Positions 1 to 7,450 of a DNA stretch of 38,049 nucleotides are shown here, piece by piece. Both the position numbers and the translations under genes were made by a program. The notes beneath the pieces are model-generated. The model made no database searches. It was not told where the DNA came from and saw nothing but the letters and a program-made list of their open reading frames with translations. The stretch comes from M55B111 sp964614065 (GTDB taxonomy: Bacteria > Bipolaricaulota > Bipolaricaulia > M55B111): positions 1-38,049 of the forward strand of contig CAZTJJ010000009.1 of NCBI GenBank assembly GCA_964614065.1, written 5' to 3'. How positions within the stretch are numbered: position 1 is the first letter of the stretch; the number at the start of each line of letters is the position of its first letter.

Positions 1-113
1 CCCAGCAGGTTCAACTAAGGATACTTTTGCCAAGGTCCATATCTCGATTGAGTGCCGGAGGGCTTTCTCGGCAAGTTTTGGTAAGGTTACAAGATTACGG
101 CGTGCCATGGTAG
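1..113. repeat. Possible diverged copy of the dispersed hairpin repeat; no supported gene
   Basis: Positions about 57-85 (GGAGGGCTTTCTCGGCAAG and flanks) resemble 29774-29800, the third repeat copy, but the 5' arm and central hairpin are missing. On the minus strand an open frame runs off the window edge from an ATG at 108 and shares the peptide KLAEKAL with an equally doubtful frame at 29662-29916. There is no Shine-Dalgarno site. It could be a gene or transposon remnant cut by the window edge. The relation to the repeat is seen by eye only. Confidence 0.3.
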
Positions 114-173
114 ATGCCTGGAAAGATAGGCACCATAAAAGCGGGGGAATCAGGATTATTTAATCATATTGGA

Positions 174-202
174 TTGACAATTTCGACTTCTCGTGATAGT
201 AT
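174..202 (+). promoter_or_regulatory. Sigma-70-type promoter upstream of the TrpXYZ-type operon
   Basis: A perfect -35 box TTGACA (174-179), a 17-base spacer and a -10 box TAGTAT (197-202). Transcription from here would give a leader of about 270 nt before the binding-protein gene, containing two hairpins and a terminator-like element. Confidence 0.5.
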
Positions 203-331
203 CAACTGTAGTTTACAGAATTTAGTAAAGAAGGTTGGATATAATGAAAAAATTTTCAAACAACGAGGTGAAAACACAGCCAAAAACCAGTGTGGCTAGC
301 TACTTCTATTTTTGGTATTGGAACTTCGGTG

Positions 332-369
332 TTTAGGGTAAACCCCTAGTAAACTTTGGGGTTCCTAAA
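332..369 (+). other. Long leader hairpin before the TrpXYZ-type operon
   Basis: TTTAGG (332-337) pairs with CCTAAA (364-369) and AACCCC (341-346) with GGGGTT (358-363), separated by a 3-nt bulge. This gives a 12-bp two-part stem with an 11-nt loop. It lies just upstream of an intrinsic terminator, so it may be part of a leader RNA controlling readthrough. I found no T-box or known riboswitch consensus in it. Confidence 0.5.
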
Positions 370-375
370 CAGTCA

Positions 376-403
376 AGCTATAGGTTATCCTATGGCTTTT
401 TTT
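376..403 (+). terminator. Intrinsic terminator or attenuator in the leader
   Basis: AGCTATAGG (376-384), loop TTAT and CCTATGGCT (389-397) form a 9-bp stem with one G-T wobble, and the 3' arm runs into seven consecutive T. It sits between the promoter at 174-202 and the gene at 482. It is therefore either the end of an upstream transcript or an attenuator of the transporter operon. Confidence 0.65.
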
Positions 404-481
404 ATTCGAGACGATGAGTCTATCTTTCGATGGTTGGTTAAAGACGTTGACAAGCTTTAAAAACCGAGACAGGAGGAAAAA

Positions 482-1513
482 ATGCGAGTATCAAATAAAT
501 CGATATTGATTATCTTATTTTCATTAACCCTATCATTGATTGCGTTTTCTGTAATTGGCTACTCCGCAGATAAGCCCGTCACGATAGGGATAACTCAGAT
601 CGTGGAGCACCCTGCCCTCAACGCTGTTAGAGACGCAGTTATAGATAAGGTCACAGCTGCTGGTTACAAAGAAGGTAAAGACGTCAAGTTCTTGTTAAAA
701 AACGCTCAAGGAGACATGAACAACGCAATTTCCATTGCTCAAACCTTTAAATCAGAGGGTGTAGATTACGTCGTAGCAATTGCTACACCCACCTCAGTTG
801 CAGCTGCACAGGTTATCAAAGACATACCAATAATCGTTTCAGCAGTGACTAATTTTGTTGAAGCGGGATTGGTGGAAAACCGCGACGCTTATGAAAACCC
901 AGAAAATAACGGAAACATTACTGGAATTTCCGATCAAGTTCCCGTACGAGCACAGTTCGAACTGATTAAAGACCTCGTACCCGACCTAAAAGCTGTTGGA
1001 AACATCTTCAATTCGGGAGAAGCCAACTCAGTTTTTCTCACTAAACTTGCCCGTGAAGTGGCAAAGGACATGAACATAAAATTGGTGGAAGCTACAGCCA
1101 GCAGTAGCGCCGACGTTAGCCCTGCTGCTCAGTCTCTCAAAGGTCGAGTGGATGCTGTTTGGGTCTCTACTGACAACACCGTAGTTTCAGCTCTACCCAT
1201 AGTGTCTCAGGTAACAAAAGAAGAGAAAATACCGTTAGTGGTTGCCGATCCCACCAGTGTTGGTGAAGGGTCGCTGGCGGGTTACGGTTTCGACTACTAT
1301 TCACACGGACTCAAGGCCGGTGACATACTACTGGAAGTAATGGCTGGCAAAGCTCCAAACGAGATACCAATTCAAATAATGCAACCTGAGGACCTGACTT
1401 TGACCTTAAACTTGGACTACGCCAGGTCAATTGGCTTTACACCACCCGAGAGTGTTTTGGAGAAAGCAAGCGAATTGGTTATTGTCGGAGAAACTTGGAC
1501 GAAGGCTTCTTAA
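482..1513 (+). CDS. TrpX-type ABC transporter substrate-binding protein
   Basis: A 343-residue solute-binding protein of the TrpX/ABC_sub_bind family (PF04392 type) that captures a small ligand outside the membrane and delivers it to the permease and ATPase encoded next. The N-terminus has an uncleaved-length signal peptide, with a hydrophobic stretch at about residues 8-24 ending near SAD; there is no lipobox cysteine. The start is fixed by AGGAGG six to seven bases before the ATG. The body shows the periplasmic-binding-protein pattern (VTIGITQIVEHP near the mature N-terminus, then two Rossmann-like lobes). TrpX homologues are often linked to tryptophan uptake, but ligands vary, so the substrate is not assigned. 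It is first in a three-gene operon and is followed by a strong hairpin that could keep its expression above that of the permease. Confidence 0.88.
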   Translation: MRVSNKSILIILFSLTLSLIAFSVIGYSADKPVTIGITQIVEHPALNAVRDAVIDKVTAAGYKEGKDVKFLLKNAQGDMNNAISIAQTFKSEGVDYVVAIATPTSVAAAQVIKDIPIIVSAVTNFVEAGLVENRDAYENPENNGNITGISDQVPVRAQFELIKDLVPDLKAVGNIFNSGEANSVFLTKLAREVAKDMNIKLVEATASSSADVSPAAQSLKGRVDAVWVSTDNTVVSALPIVSQVTKEEKIPLVVADPTSVGEGSLAGYGFDYYSHGLKAGDILLEVMAGKAPNEIPIQIMQPEDLTLTLNLDYARSIGFTPPESVLEKASELVIVGETWTKAS

Positions 1514-1520
1514 TTTTCAT

Positions 1521-1568
1521 CGGGTACAGTCAGGGCAAGTACGTGTAAGTGCTGGTCCTGACTGCCCG
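1521..1568 (+). other. Intercistronic hairpin between binding protein and permease
   Basis: CGGG (1521-1524) pairs with CCCG (1565-1568) and CAGTCAGG (1527-1534) with CCTGACTG (1557-1564), with a 2-nt bulge: a 12-bp stem with a 22-nt loop. It is not followed by a T-run. Such hairpins commonly protect the 3' end of an abundant binding-protein mRNA, giving more binding protein than membrane subunits. That role is inferred here. Confidence 0.6.
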
Positions 1569-1618
1569 GTTTACCAACAGAAGGAGAGAATCAAGACTTG
1601 TAAGGTGATTTTGTATCG

Positions 1619-2548
1619 ATGTCACTTCTGATCAACGCACTCGAACAAGGACTAGTATACGGAATAATGGCGCTTGGGGTACTAATAACCTTTCGAGTAC
1701 TGGATTTTCCGGACTTAACGGTAGACGGCAGCTTCACTATGGGTGCAGGCATCACAGCGGCGCTGACCGTAGGTGGGTGGAACCCGTTTCTCGCGCTATT
1801 CTTAGGTATACTGGGCGGGATGCTTGCGGGTATCTTTACTAGTTTTTTGAGTACGAAATTAAACATACTCAATCTGCTGGCCGGTATACTGACAATGACT
1901 CTTCTATACTCAGTAAACCTCAGGATAATGGGACGTCCGAACATTCCACTCCTTGGGCAGGAGACAATCCTGGATCAGTTTCATTCATTGCTATCGGGGA
2001 TCGGCTGGGGTGATTATAGCAATCTGATTTTCTTTGGACTTGTCCTGTTATTCCTCAAGATCTTGTTGGATCTTTTCTTTAATACCGAGTTAGGTCTAGC
2101 ACTAAGGGCGACCGGCGACAATGAACAAATGATTGTAGCTCAAGGGGTCAATACCGATACAATGAAAATTCTGGGTCTGGCGATTTCAAACGGTTTAGTT
2201 GCCTTCTCGGGCGGTCTTGTAGCTCAATACTCCGGGTTTGCAGACGTAGGTATGGGAATTGGAATGATAATTGCCGGGTTGGCATCAGTTATAGTGGGCG
2301 AAACACTGATTTCAACAAAAAACTTTCTATGGGTCACCACTGGGGTTATAGTGGGGTCTATCCTGTACCGGGCCGCGATCATGCTTGCCTTACGCTATGG
2401 ATACAACCTTGGATTTAAGGCAAGCGATCTAAAGCTAATCACTGCTCTTATCGTGATCGTAGCTCTTGCTACTCCCCAGGTACGGGACAAGCTGAACTTT
2501 CAACTTGGAGAAAAAGTAGATTTTTCAAATAGTAACGGAAGGGGGTAA
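1619..2548 (+). CDS. TrpY-type ABC transporter permease
   Basis: A 309-residue integral membrane permease of the BPD_transp_2 (branched-chain/ribose-type) family and the channel subunit of the TrpXYZ-type importer. It has eight or more hydrophobic segments. The early sequence LITFRVLDFPDLTVDGSF is typical of this subgroup, and the conserved permease loop shows as ALRATGDNEQM near residues 160-170. The start ATG is preceded by AAGGTGA at about 10 bases. It follows the binding protein after the hairpin, and its stop lies three bases before the ATPase start, so co-translation is likely. Confidence 0.87.
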   Translation: MSLLINALEQGLVYGIMALGVLITFRVLDFPDLTVDGSFTMGAGITAALTVGGWNPFLALFLGILGGMLAGIFTSFLSTKLNILNLLAGILTMTLLYSVNLRIMGRPNIPLLGQETILDQFHSLLSGIGWGDYSNLIFFGLVLLFLKILLDLFFNTELGLALRATGDNEQMIVAQGVNTDTMKILGLAISNGLVAFSGGLVAQYSGFADVGMGIGMIIAGLASVIVGETLISTKNFLWVTTGVIVGSILYRAAIMLALRYGYNLGFKASDLKLITALIVIVALATPQVRDKLNFQLGEKVDFSNSNGRG

Positions 2549-2551
2549 TGA

Positions 2552-3343
2552 ATGTTAAAGACTGAAAGGTTAACAAAGTGCTTTTTTTCAGGGACCGCAA
2601 ACGAGTTAGTTGCCGTCGATGAACTTTCCATTGAACTGGGTGACGGGAAGTTCCTTACCGTTATCGGCAGTAACGGCGCAGGCAAAACAACCTTTCTAAA
2701 CCTAATCGCAGGATCTCTTTTCCCATCGGACGGTAGGATATTTCTGGACAATCAGGAGGTCACTACTGCACCGGAACATATTCGTGCCAAGCTGGTGGGG
2801 CGAGTATTTCAGGAACCCGGCTTGGGGACGGCGTCCAGCATGACAGTCGCCCAAAATTTGGTGCTGGCATACAACAAAGGCCATAAGGGATTGAACATCG
2901 GAATTACACGCGAAAGGAAGAAGCTACTAAAAGACGAACTCAGTCAGCTGGGTTTAGGGTTGGAAAATAGGCTGAACGAAAAAGTCGTCCATCTTTCCGG
3001 AGGCCAGCGACAAGGCCTAGCCGTACTAATGGCAACCCTAACTATGCCCAAGGTATTATTACTTGACGAACATACAGCTTCACTGGATCCGAAAAACGCG
3101 AAGAAAATCTTGGACATCACCGAGCGGCTTGTCTCAGAAAAGAACCTTACCACAATCATGGTTACCCACGACATGAATCAAGCTATCGACCTGGGTGATA
3201 GACTTGTAATGTTACACCGGGGTTCCTTTGTCTGTGATGTGAACGGACAAAAAAAGGAAAAGCTAACGGTTGATAAACTTGTAAAGCTCTTTTCGGAAAG
3301 AGATATCGTTGACGATGAACTGCTGTTGACAATGCGTCAATAA
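2552..3343 (+). CDS. TrpZ-type ABC transporter ATP-binding protein
   Basis: A 263-residue single-domain ABC ATPase that powers the TrpXYZ-type importer on the cytoplasmic face. Visible motifs are Walker A GSNGAGKTT (about residues 38-46), the signature LSGGQRQ (about 149-155), Walker B VLLLDE followed by HTASLDP, and the switch histidine in VTHD. The histidine after the Walker B glutamate is seen in this subfamily. GGAAGGGGG just upstream provides the ribosome binding site and overlaps the end of the permease gene. Confidence 0.9.
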   Translation: MLKTERLTKCFFSGTANELVAVDELSIELGDGKFLTVIGSNGAGKTTFLNLIAGSLFPSDGRIFLDNQEVTTAPEHIRAKLVGRVFQEPGLGTASSMTVAQNLVLAYNKGHKGLNIGITRERKKLLKDELSQLGLGLENRLNEKVVHLSGGQRQGLAVLMATLTMPKVLLLDEHTASLDPKNAKKILDITERLVSEKNLTTIMVTHDMNQAIDLGDRLVMLHRGSFVCDVNGQKKEKLTVDKLVKLFSERDIVDDELLLTMRQ

Positions 3344-3557
3344 CATTTTCGAACATGGTGATGTCCCGGGGACTCTTTCTCGTCAGGTAACCTGGGTTTC
3401 TGTATCTAAATTTCTATTTCAACAAGTAACTGCCCCTCTCCTTACTAAGCGGTACCCGATAAAGGACCCGGAGGGTGGAAAGTTCCACCAAAGGTATCGT
3501 AGTATTATTGTTACTACCTGAATCTGAGTTACGCAAAAGGCAAATGGGGGGAATAAA
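3344..3557. other. Intergenic region with one perfect short hairpin
   Basis: No gene is supported here. GGTGGA (3474-3479), loop AAGT and TCCACC (3484-3489) form a perfect 6-bp hairpin with no T-run, about 70 bases before the next gene. A ribosome binding site GGGGGG precedes the ATG at 3558. The hairpin could belong to the leader of the DUF4389 gene. No promoter with good boxes was found. Confidence 0.4.
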
Positions 3558-4190
3558 ATGCCCAAAGTAGATAAAGACAATCCTGTTTTTATTGAAATCG
3601 AATATCCAGATAGAGAACTCGATAGAGTCACCACTTTCTTCAGACTATTCATGATTATCCCGCCGCTGATAATTCTTAGCCTTCTAGCCAACTCGTCAGT
3701 TCTGTGGAACAGAGGCCCTTGGACCTGGCAGTGGCCGGGGCTACCGGGATATGTAGTTTCCGCGACGGTTCTTTTGATATTATTTGCAGAAAAGTATCCA
3801 AAATGGTGGTTTAACTGGAACTTAAATCTGGCTCGCTTTACGACCCGAATAGGGGCATATTTCGCGCTTCTAACGGATGAATTCCCCTCAACGGATGAAG
3901 ACCAGGCCGTTGATCTGCAATTACATTATCCAGACGTAAAGGAAGAGTTACACAGAGCAATGCCATTAATAAAATGGTTTCTAGCGATTCCTCACTACGT
4001 ATTACTGTTCTTTTTAAATATAGTTGCTCTGATGCTGGTAATAATTGCCTGGTTCTCCATATTATTTACGGGTCGCTACCCGAAAGCTTTATTTGACTTT
4101 GTGGTGGGAGTGTTCCGATGGAATCTAAGAGTGTTAGCTTACGCAATTTTGTTAATAACCGACGAGTACCCACCTTTTAGCCTGGAATAA
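3558..4190 (+). CDS. DUF4389 family membrane protein
   Basis: A 210-residue protein matching the DUF4389 pattern: an N-terminal IEIEYPDRELDRVTTFFRL segment, then hydrophobic helices, with repeated phrases of the KYPKWWFNWNL and RYPKALFDFVVGVFRWNLR kind, each ending in a TDEYPPF/TDEFPS-type turn. I see roughly three membrane segments (about residues 27-45, 60-80 and 150-172). No biochemical role is established for the family. The next gene is another small membrane protein 36 bases downstream in the same direction, so the two may form an envelope module. Confidence 0.75.
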   Translation: MPKVDKDNPVFIEIEYPDRELDRVTTFFRLFMIIPPLIILSLLANSSVLWNRGPWTWQWPGLPGYVVSATVLLILFAEKYPKWWFNWNLNLARFTTRIGAYFALLTDEFPSTDEDQAVDLQLHYPDVKEELHRAMPLIKWFLAIPHYVLLFFLNIVALMLVIIAWFSILFTGRYPKALFDFVVGVFRWNLRVLAYAILLITDEYPPFSLE

Positions 4191-4226
4191 TTACTCACGA
4201 ACGCAAACCCAAACGGGGGTAGGAAC

Positions 4227-4907
4227 ATGAGTGCAGGCAAAATAGCTTTAGTTATCATTGCAGTATTAATTTTACTTGTTGGAGTAGGATTAATGATTGG
4301 TGGCGGGGCACTTGTATGGTCCAACATTGTCATTCGGGACAGCGAGGGTTTTTACTCCACTAGAACTATTAACTTCAACAGGGATTCCCATGCTATAACC
4401 TCTCGCCCTGCGGAAATTCACTATGGACCAACCTGGTTTCTAAATTGGCCTGATTTAGTACAAATCAAAACCAAAGCTACTAACAACAATCCCAAAGGTA
4501 TTTTCATTGGAATACTTGAAGAGAAGAAAGTTCAACAATACCTGGGAAATGTTACTTACGACCAAATCCGTGAACTAAACATCCATCGGCCTTTTCGGGC
4601 TCCTACAATTTCTTACAAACAATATCCGGGGGAATCATCTCCAGGGCCTCCTACGAGCCAGACCTTCTGGGAAGCATCCGTCTATGGCCAGAATACACAA
4701 GTTTTGAAGTGGGGTTTACAAGAGGGTAATTACTCCCTGGTAGTAATGAACGAAGATGGATCGCGTGGAATAAATATAGACGGCTCCCTCGGCGTCAAGG
4801 TGCCAATGATTGTGGGAATCGGAATCGGCCTATTGGCCGGTGGTTTGGTCCTTATTTTGTTCTCCTTTCTTGTAGTTTACCTTGTAGCAGCCCGACTGAA
4901 AGTGTGA
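4227..4907 (+). CDS. Hypothetical membrane protein with two terminal TM helices
   Basis: A 226-residue protein not assigned to a named family. A hydrophobic helix at about residues 5-30 and another at about 192-220 flank a polar central domain of some 160 residues with beta-type composition (SEGFYSTRTINF; SLVVMNEDGS). The central domain is probably on the outer face. GGGGGTAGG precedes the ATG. It directly follows the DUF4389 gene. Proteins with this short TM, extracytoplasmic domain, short TM layout occur beside DUF4389 genes in other bacteria, so a joint role is plausible but inferred. Confidence 0.6.
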   Translation: MSAGKIALVIIAVLILLVGVGLMIGGGALVWSNIVIRDSEGFYSTRTINFNRDSHAITSRPAEIHYGPTWFLNWPDLVQIKTKATNNNPKGIFIGILEEKKVQQYLGNVTYDQIRELNIHRPFRAPTISYKQYPGESSPGPPTSQTFWEASVYGQNTQVLKWGLQEGNYSLVVMNEDGSRGINIDGSLGVKVPMIVGIGIGLLAGGLVLILFSFLVVYLVAARLKV

Positions 4908-5191
4908 TTTAAGCAATTAGTGCCGTCAAAGATCTGATTTTCCCGCGATGCTCAAGGTAGGCCGTTGTGGTGCAAATTTGCTAGTTGCCCAGGTTCTTGT
5001 CCGTTGAGAGTTCATTTAACCTTCTTATTAGGCAAATAGGTAACCCAATTCCTTTTACGTTCTCTGACACCTAAATCTGGGTTCCGATTCAGCGTGGCTA
5101 GGTATATAGAACAAGTCGGTCTTCATAGCACACATATTCTTCAGCAACACGTTATAGAACTTCGAAAAACCCGAGGGAAAACCTATCAGCT
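4908..5191. other. Gene-free stretch
   Basis: About 280 bases without a supported gene, tRNA or strong terminator. The short frame at 5094-5291 has no ribosome binding site and overlaps the promoter of the next gene. I see nothing recognisable here. Confidence 0.4.
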
Positions 5192-5233
5192 CAATTTAGC
5201 AAATTGGGAGAAAAAAATAAAAAAGTGTATAAT
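5192..5233 (+). promoter_or_regulatory. Promoter with overlapping palindromic operator candidate
   Basis: A -10 box TATAAT (5228-5233, preceded by TG) lies 18 bases after TTGGGA (5204-5209). Overlapping the -35 region is a perfect inverted repeat, CAATTT-AGC-AAATTG (5192-5206), which could bind a dimeric repressor. It lies 31 bases upstream of the ATG at 5264 and would drive the two small exported-protein genes. Confidence 0.5.
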
Positions 5234-5263
5234 GTTGTACTTAAACAACTGGAGGAGGTTTAA

Positions 5264-5725
5264 ATGTCAAAAAAAGTTAGCTATCTGGTAATGGCAATAA
5301 TTTTGGGATTTTGCGTCGTAGGAGCTGCGCAAATTTCTTATCAGGAGTTTTACAAACAATCTGTGACTTCGATGCTTGAGGAAATAGAACACGATGCCAA
5401 TAGCCTCGACCAAATCCTGGACAGCTGGGGCAATGGAGAAATTGCTCAATCAGCCGTTGTAGAGAAGTTAAAACAAATGGAAGTAAAAGCAGACAGTTAC
5501 TTCGAAAAAATATTAAAACTACAGGCACCAGAGGGAAAGTTCAAGGAACACAAACAGACAGTTTACGTATTCGTGACTTGGTCAACAATTATTGGTATGT
5601 TTACAGAAGGGATGGCCGACCTGGACCTCGCCAAGTTAGACTCAGCAGTGACACTAAGTGATTACTTCGAGAGAAAAGTCGACGAGTTCGACAAAAGAAT
5701 TCTTGAAGAGAACGAGAGTAACTAA
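5264..5725 (+). CDS. Hypothetical exported, helix-rich small protein
   Basis: A 153-residue protein with a hydrophobic N-terminus (about residues 5-22, ending near AAQ) that acts as a signal peptide or membrane anchor. The remainder is charged and helical, with heptad-like leucines and acidic residues (MLEEIEHDANSLDQIL), so it may form a helical bundle. I recognise no enzymatic motif. GGAGGAGG gives a very strong ribosome binding site. Its stop codon abuts the next ATG, so the two genes are translationally coupled. Confidence 0.65.
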   Translation: MSKKVSYLVMAIILGFCVVGAAQISYQEFYKQSVTSMLEEIEHDANSLDQILDSWGNGEIAQSAVVEKLKQMEVKADSYFEKILKLQAPEGKFKEHKQTVYVFVTWSTIIGMFTEGMADLDLAKLDSAVTLSDYFERKVDEFDKRILEENESN

Positions 5726-6196
5726 ATGAATCGACTTAAACATACAGCTATCATTTTGTGCACATTAGCCCTGATATTGATTACCTGCCCGGGAAGCGTG
5801 GGGTCAGAGGAGGTAGATTTCTTACCGGATAAATTAGCGTGCCTCCATCTGTCAAGTCAGTTCATGAATAAAGTCGCTAACAGAGAGGTCAAAGAAGGGT
5901 TTGAATTGATCAGGCCCTATTTCCCCATACCGCACGAAGAACTCGACGAGCTAATCAATCAAACACAAACGCAATTGTGGAGTAGTCCACCCACACTGGG
6001 AACAGTCAAGGACTACAATTTTATTCGGGAAGAAACCGTAGAGGACATTCTTGTACGTTATACCTTTGTTATCAGACACGAATTCACAGTCACCAGATGG
6101 ATCTTCATTTATTATCAACCTGAAACCGGCTGGCTTCTCACTTCTATGAACTGGGACGATCAGCTTGAAAAGCTCTTTATTGATCAAGCCAAATAG
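5726..6196 (+). CDS. Hypothetical exported protein, possible NTF2-like fold
   Basis: A 156-residue protein with an N-terminal signal peptide (hydrophobic at about residues 8-22, then GSVGSEE). A cysteine in LITC could be a non-canonical lipobox. After the signal comes an alpha-rich then beta-rich region ending in WIFIYYQPETGWLLTSMNWDD. That pattern recalls small secreted NTF2-like or DUF3887/DUF4864-type proteins, but the assignment is only a fold-level impression. It starts immediately after the stop of the previous gene. Confidence 0.6.
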   Translation: MNRLKHTAIILCTLALILITCPGSVGSEEVDFLPDKLACLHLSSQFMNKVANREVKEGFELIRPYFPIPHEELDELINQTQTQLWSSPPTLGTVKDYNFIREETVEDILVRYTFVIRHEFTVTRWIFIYYQPETGWLLTSMNWDDQLEKLFIDQAK

Positions 6197-6375
6197 ACTT
6201 GTGTGGTCTAGATTAACTCGTTATTATAACTCCAATCCATGCTCATTTAGATTCCATCAATCAATACCATCTGCCCCCATGAGCTCTTAGTAAGGAAAGC
6301 GCCTGGATCGAGCTATCCCTATCCACAGGACGGGGTATTCTCCGTAAGTCAATAAAGACAACATCAGGTGAAAAA

Positions 6376-6843
6376 ATGATCATATCCGGCAAAAACAATA
6401 TCTCAGATTTATTGGATGAAGATATACAAAACCAACCCGCTGGAGTCGACTTAACGGTTCAAAAAATCGAGAGCTTCAAGGAACCGGGAACCATAGATTT
6501 TGACAATTCATCAAGGAAAATTGCTCAGGGAGTAGAACATACAGGTGAAAAGTTAGCCGGGGGATGTGCATATCGGATCACTTACAACGAAATTATCAAA
6601 GTTCCTGATGATGCAGTGGGTCTAATCTACCCCAGGTCGTCATTGCTGCGAAATGGAGGTCATCTGGTATCGGCGGTGTGGGACCCAGGTTACAAAGGTA
6701 GAGGTCAGGGCTTGCTACAGGTTTTAAACCCGCATGGACTGGTAGTAAAAAAAGACGCCCGAATTGGACAAATCATATTCATTCGATTGGAAGATCAACC
6801 GAATGAAGGTTACGGAGGGAAGTTCCAGGGCGAAAATATGTAA
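6376..6843 (+). CDS. dUTPase/dCTP deaminase superfamily nucleotidohydrolase
   Basis: A 155-residue enzyme of the trimeric dUTPase/dCTP deaminase fold. These proteins hydrolyse dUTP to dUMP or deaminate dCTP, keeping uracil out of DNA. Seen directly: the GVDLTV beginning of the fold (residues 23-28), the phosphate-binding YPRSSLLRNG motif (about 85-94), a VSAVWDPGYKGRGQG segment (about 98-112) and a final RIGQIIF strand. The RSSLLRNG and AVWDPGYKGR combination resembles archaeal-type dUTPases more than E. coli Dcd, so dUTPase activity is favoured. AGGTG lies about five bases before the ATG. Confidence 0.75.
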   Translation: MIISGKNNISDLLDEDIQNQPAGVDLTVQKIESFKEPGTIDFDNSSRKIAQGVEHTGEKLAGGCAYRITYNEIIKVPDDAVGLIYPRSSLLRNGGHLVSAVWDPGYKGRGQGLLQVLNPHGLVVKKDARIGQIIFIRLEDQPNEGYGGKFQGENM

Positions 6844-6904
6844 CCAACATTCAACCCTAACATCAAGAGAGACTCTCTTCCAAGAATTGAGGTTGAGCAA
6901 ACAT

Positions 6905-7138
6905 TCAGTCGCCTTTAAGACTATTGAGCTTGACTACGAACTCCTTTGCATTTGATCTATCTATTTCGTCATCCCCCAGAGTTAGAATACGCCTACCATT
7001 GACTTTAAGTGCAAGCCCTCTTCGTCCTATAACGGCTTCAACGTCTTCAATCTCGTGCTCGAGCCCAACTCCAGATTTGTATAACGCCTTGTCAATTATG
7101 CCACCCACGTACTTTTCTACTTCTTCACTGTTTCCCAT
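6905..7138 (-). CDS. Small hypothetical protein coupled to the cNBD fragment
   Basis: A 77-residue protein, acidic and soluble, with a basic patch VIGRRGLALKVNGRRIL in the second half. It has no membrane segment or recognised motif. Its ATG overlaps the TAA stop of the upstream gene by one base (TAATG), a classic coupling arrangement, which is the main argument that it is real. The only other support is an uninterrupted frame, so confidence is moderate. Confidence 0.5.
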   Translation of the reverse strand: MGNSEEVEKYVGGIIDKALYKSGVGLEHEIEDVEAVIGRRGLALKVNGRRILTLGDDEIDRSNAKEFVVKLNSLKGD

Positions 7139-7341
7139 TACGACACCACCAATTGCCGGGCTGCTAGGTGAGGAAGAATCAGATAGAAGCCAGCCTTGCT
7201 ACTATCTCCTTCTTTGACTATCGCTGTTCCTTCGTTAAATTTCTTTTCTTTAGCTGTCTTGATAACTGACTTTAGCTGTTTCTTTGTTAAAGTTGAAAAT
7301 AAAGGTACTTCCTTAAGCAAATCTAGGGTTTCATTGACCAT
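7138..7341 (-). CDS. Truncated cyclic-nucleotide-binding-like (CRP-type) small protein
   Basis: A 67-residue protein whose first 53 residues match the start of a cNMP-binding beta barrel (LLKEVPLFSTLTKKQLKSV, then VKEGDSSKAGFYLI). The remaining ~70 residues of a normal domain, including the phosphate-binding cassette, are missing; the frame diverges after FYLI and stops. AGGAGG ten bases before the ATG shows it is positioned for translation. It is either a decayed CRP-family gene or a genuine half-domain protein. It could not bind cAMP as it stands. Confidence 0.55.
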   Translation of the reverse strand: MVNETLDLLKEVPLFSTLTKKQLKSVIKTAKEKKFNEGTAIVKEGDSSKAGFYLILPHLAARQLVVS

Positions 7342-7378
7342 AAGCTTATAACCTCCTGTGGTTCGCTTGACAAAAATA

Positions 7379-7390
7379 TCTCAGATGAGA
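7379..7390. promoter_or_regulatory. Small palindrome upstream of the cNBD operon
   Basis: TCTCA-GA-TGAGA is a perfect inverted repeat with 5-base arms, about 40 bases upstream of the minus-strand start at 7341. It could be an operator, but short palindromes are common by chance. Confidence 0.25.
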
Positions 7391-7450
7391 CCACAAAATA
7401 CAAAAGATTTTCTCCATTTGCCCACAGGGAACAAAACCTATAGAATTAAT

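Noticed and set aside
114..299. A 61-codon open frame at the start of the window
   Set aside because: No ribosome binding site, it spans a good promoter (174-202), and its composition is not protein-like.
205..403. T-box leader for the TrpXYZ-type operon
   Set aside because: The antiterminator core AGGGTGGNACCGCG and specifier-loop features are not visible.
3470..3492. GAGGGTGG taken as a T-box antiterminator
   Set aside because: It is explained by a simple perfect hairpin GGTGGA/TCCACC and lacks the ACCGCG continuation and a terminator.
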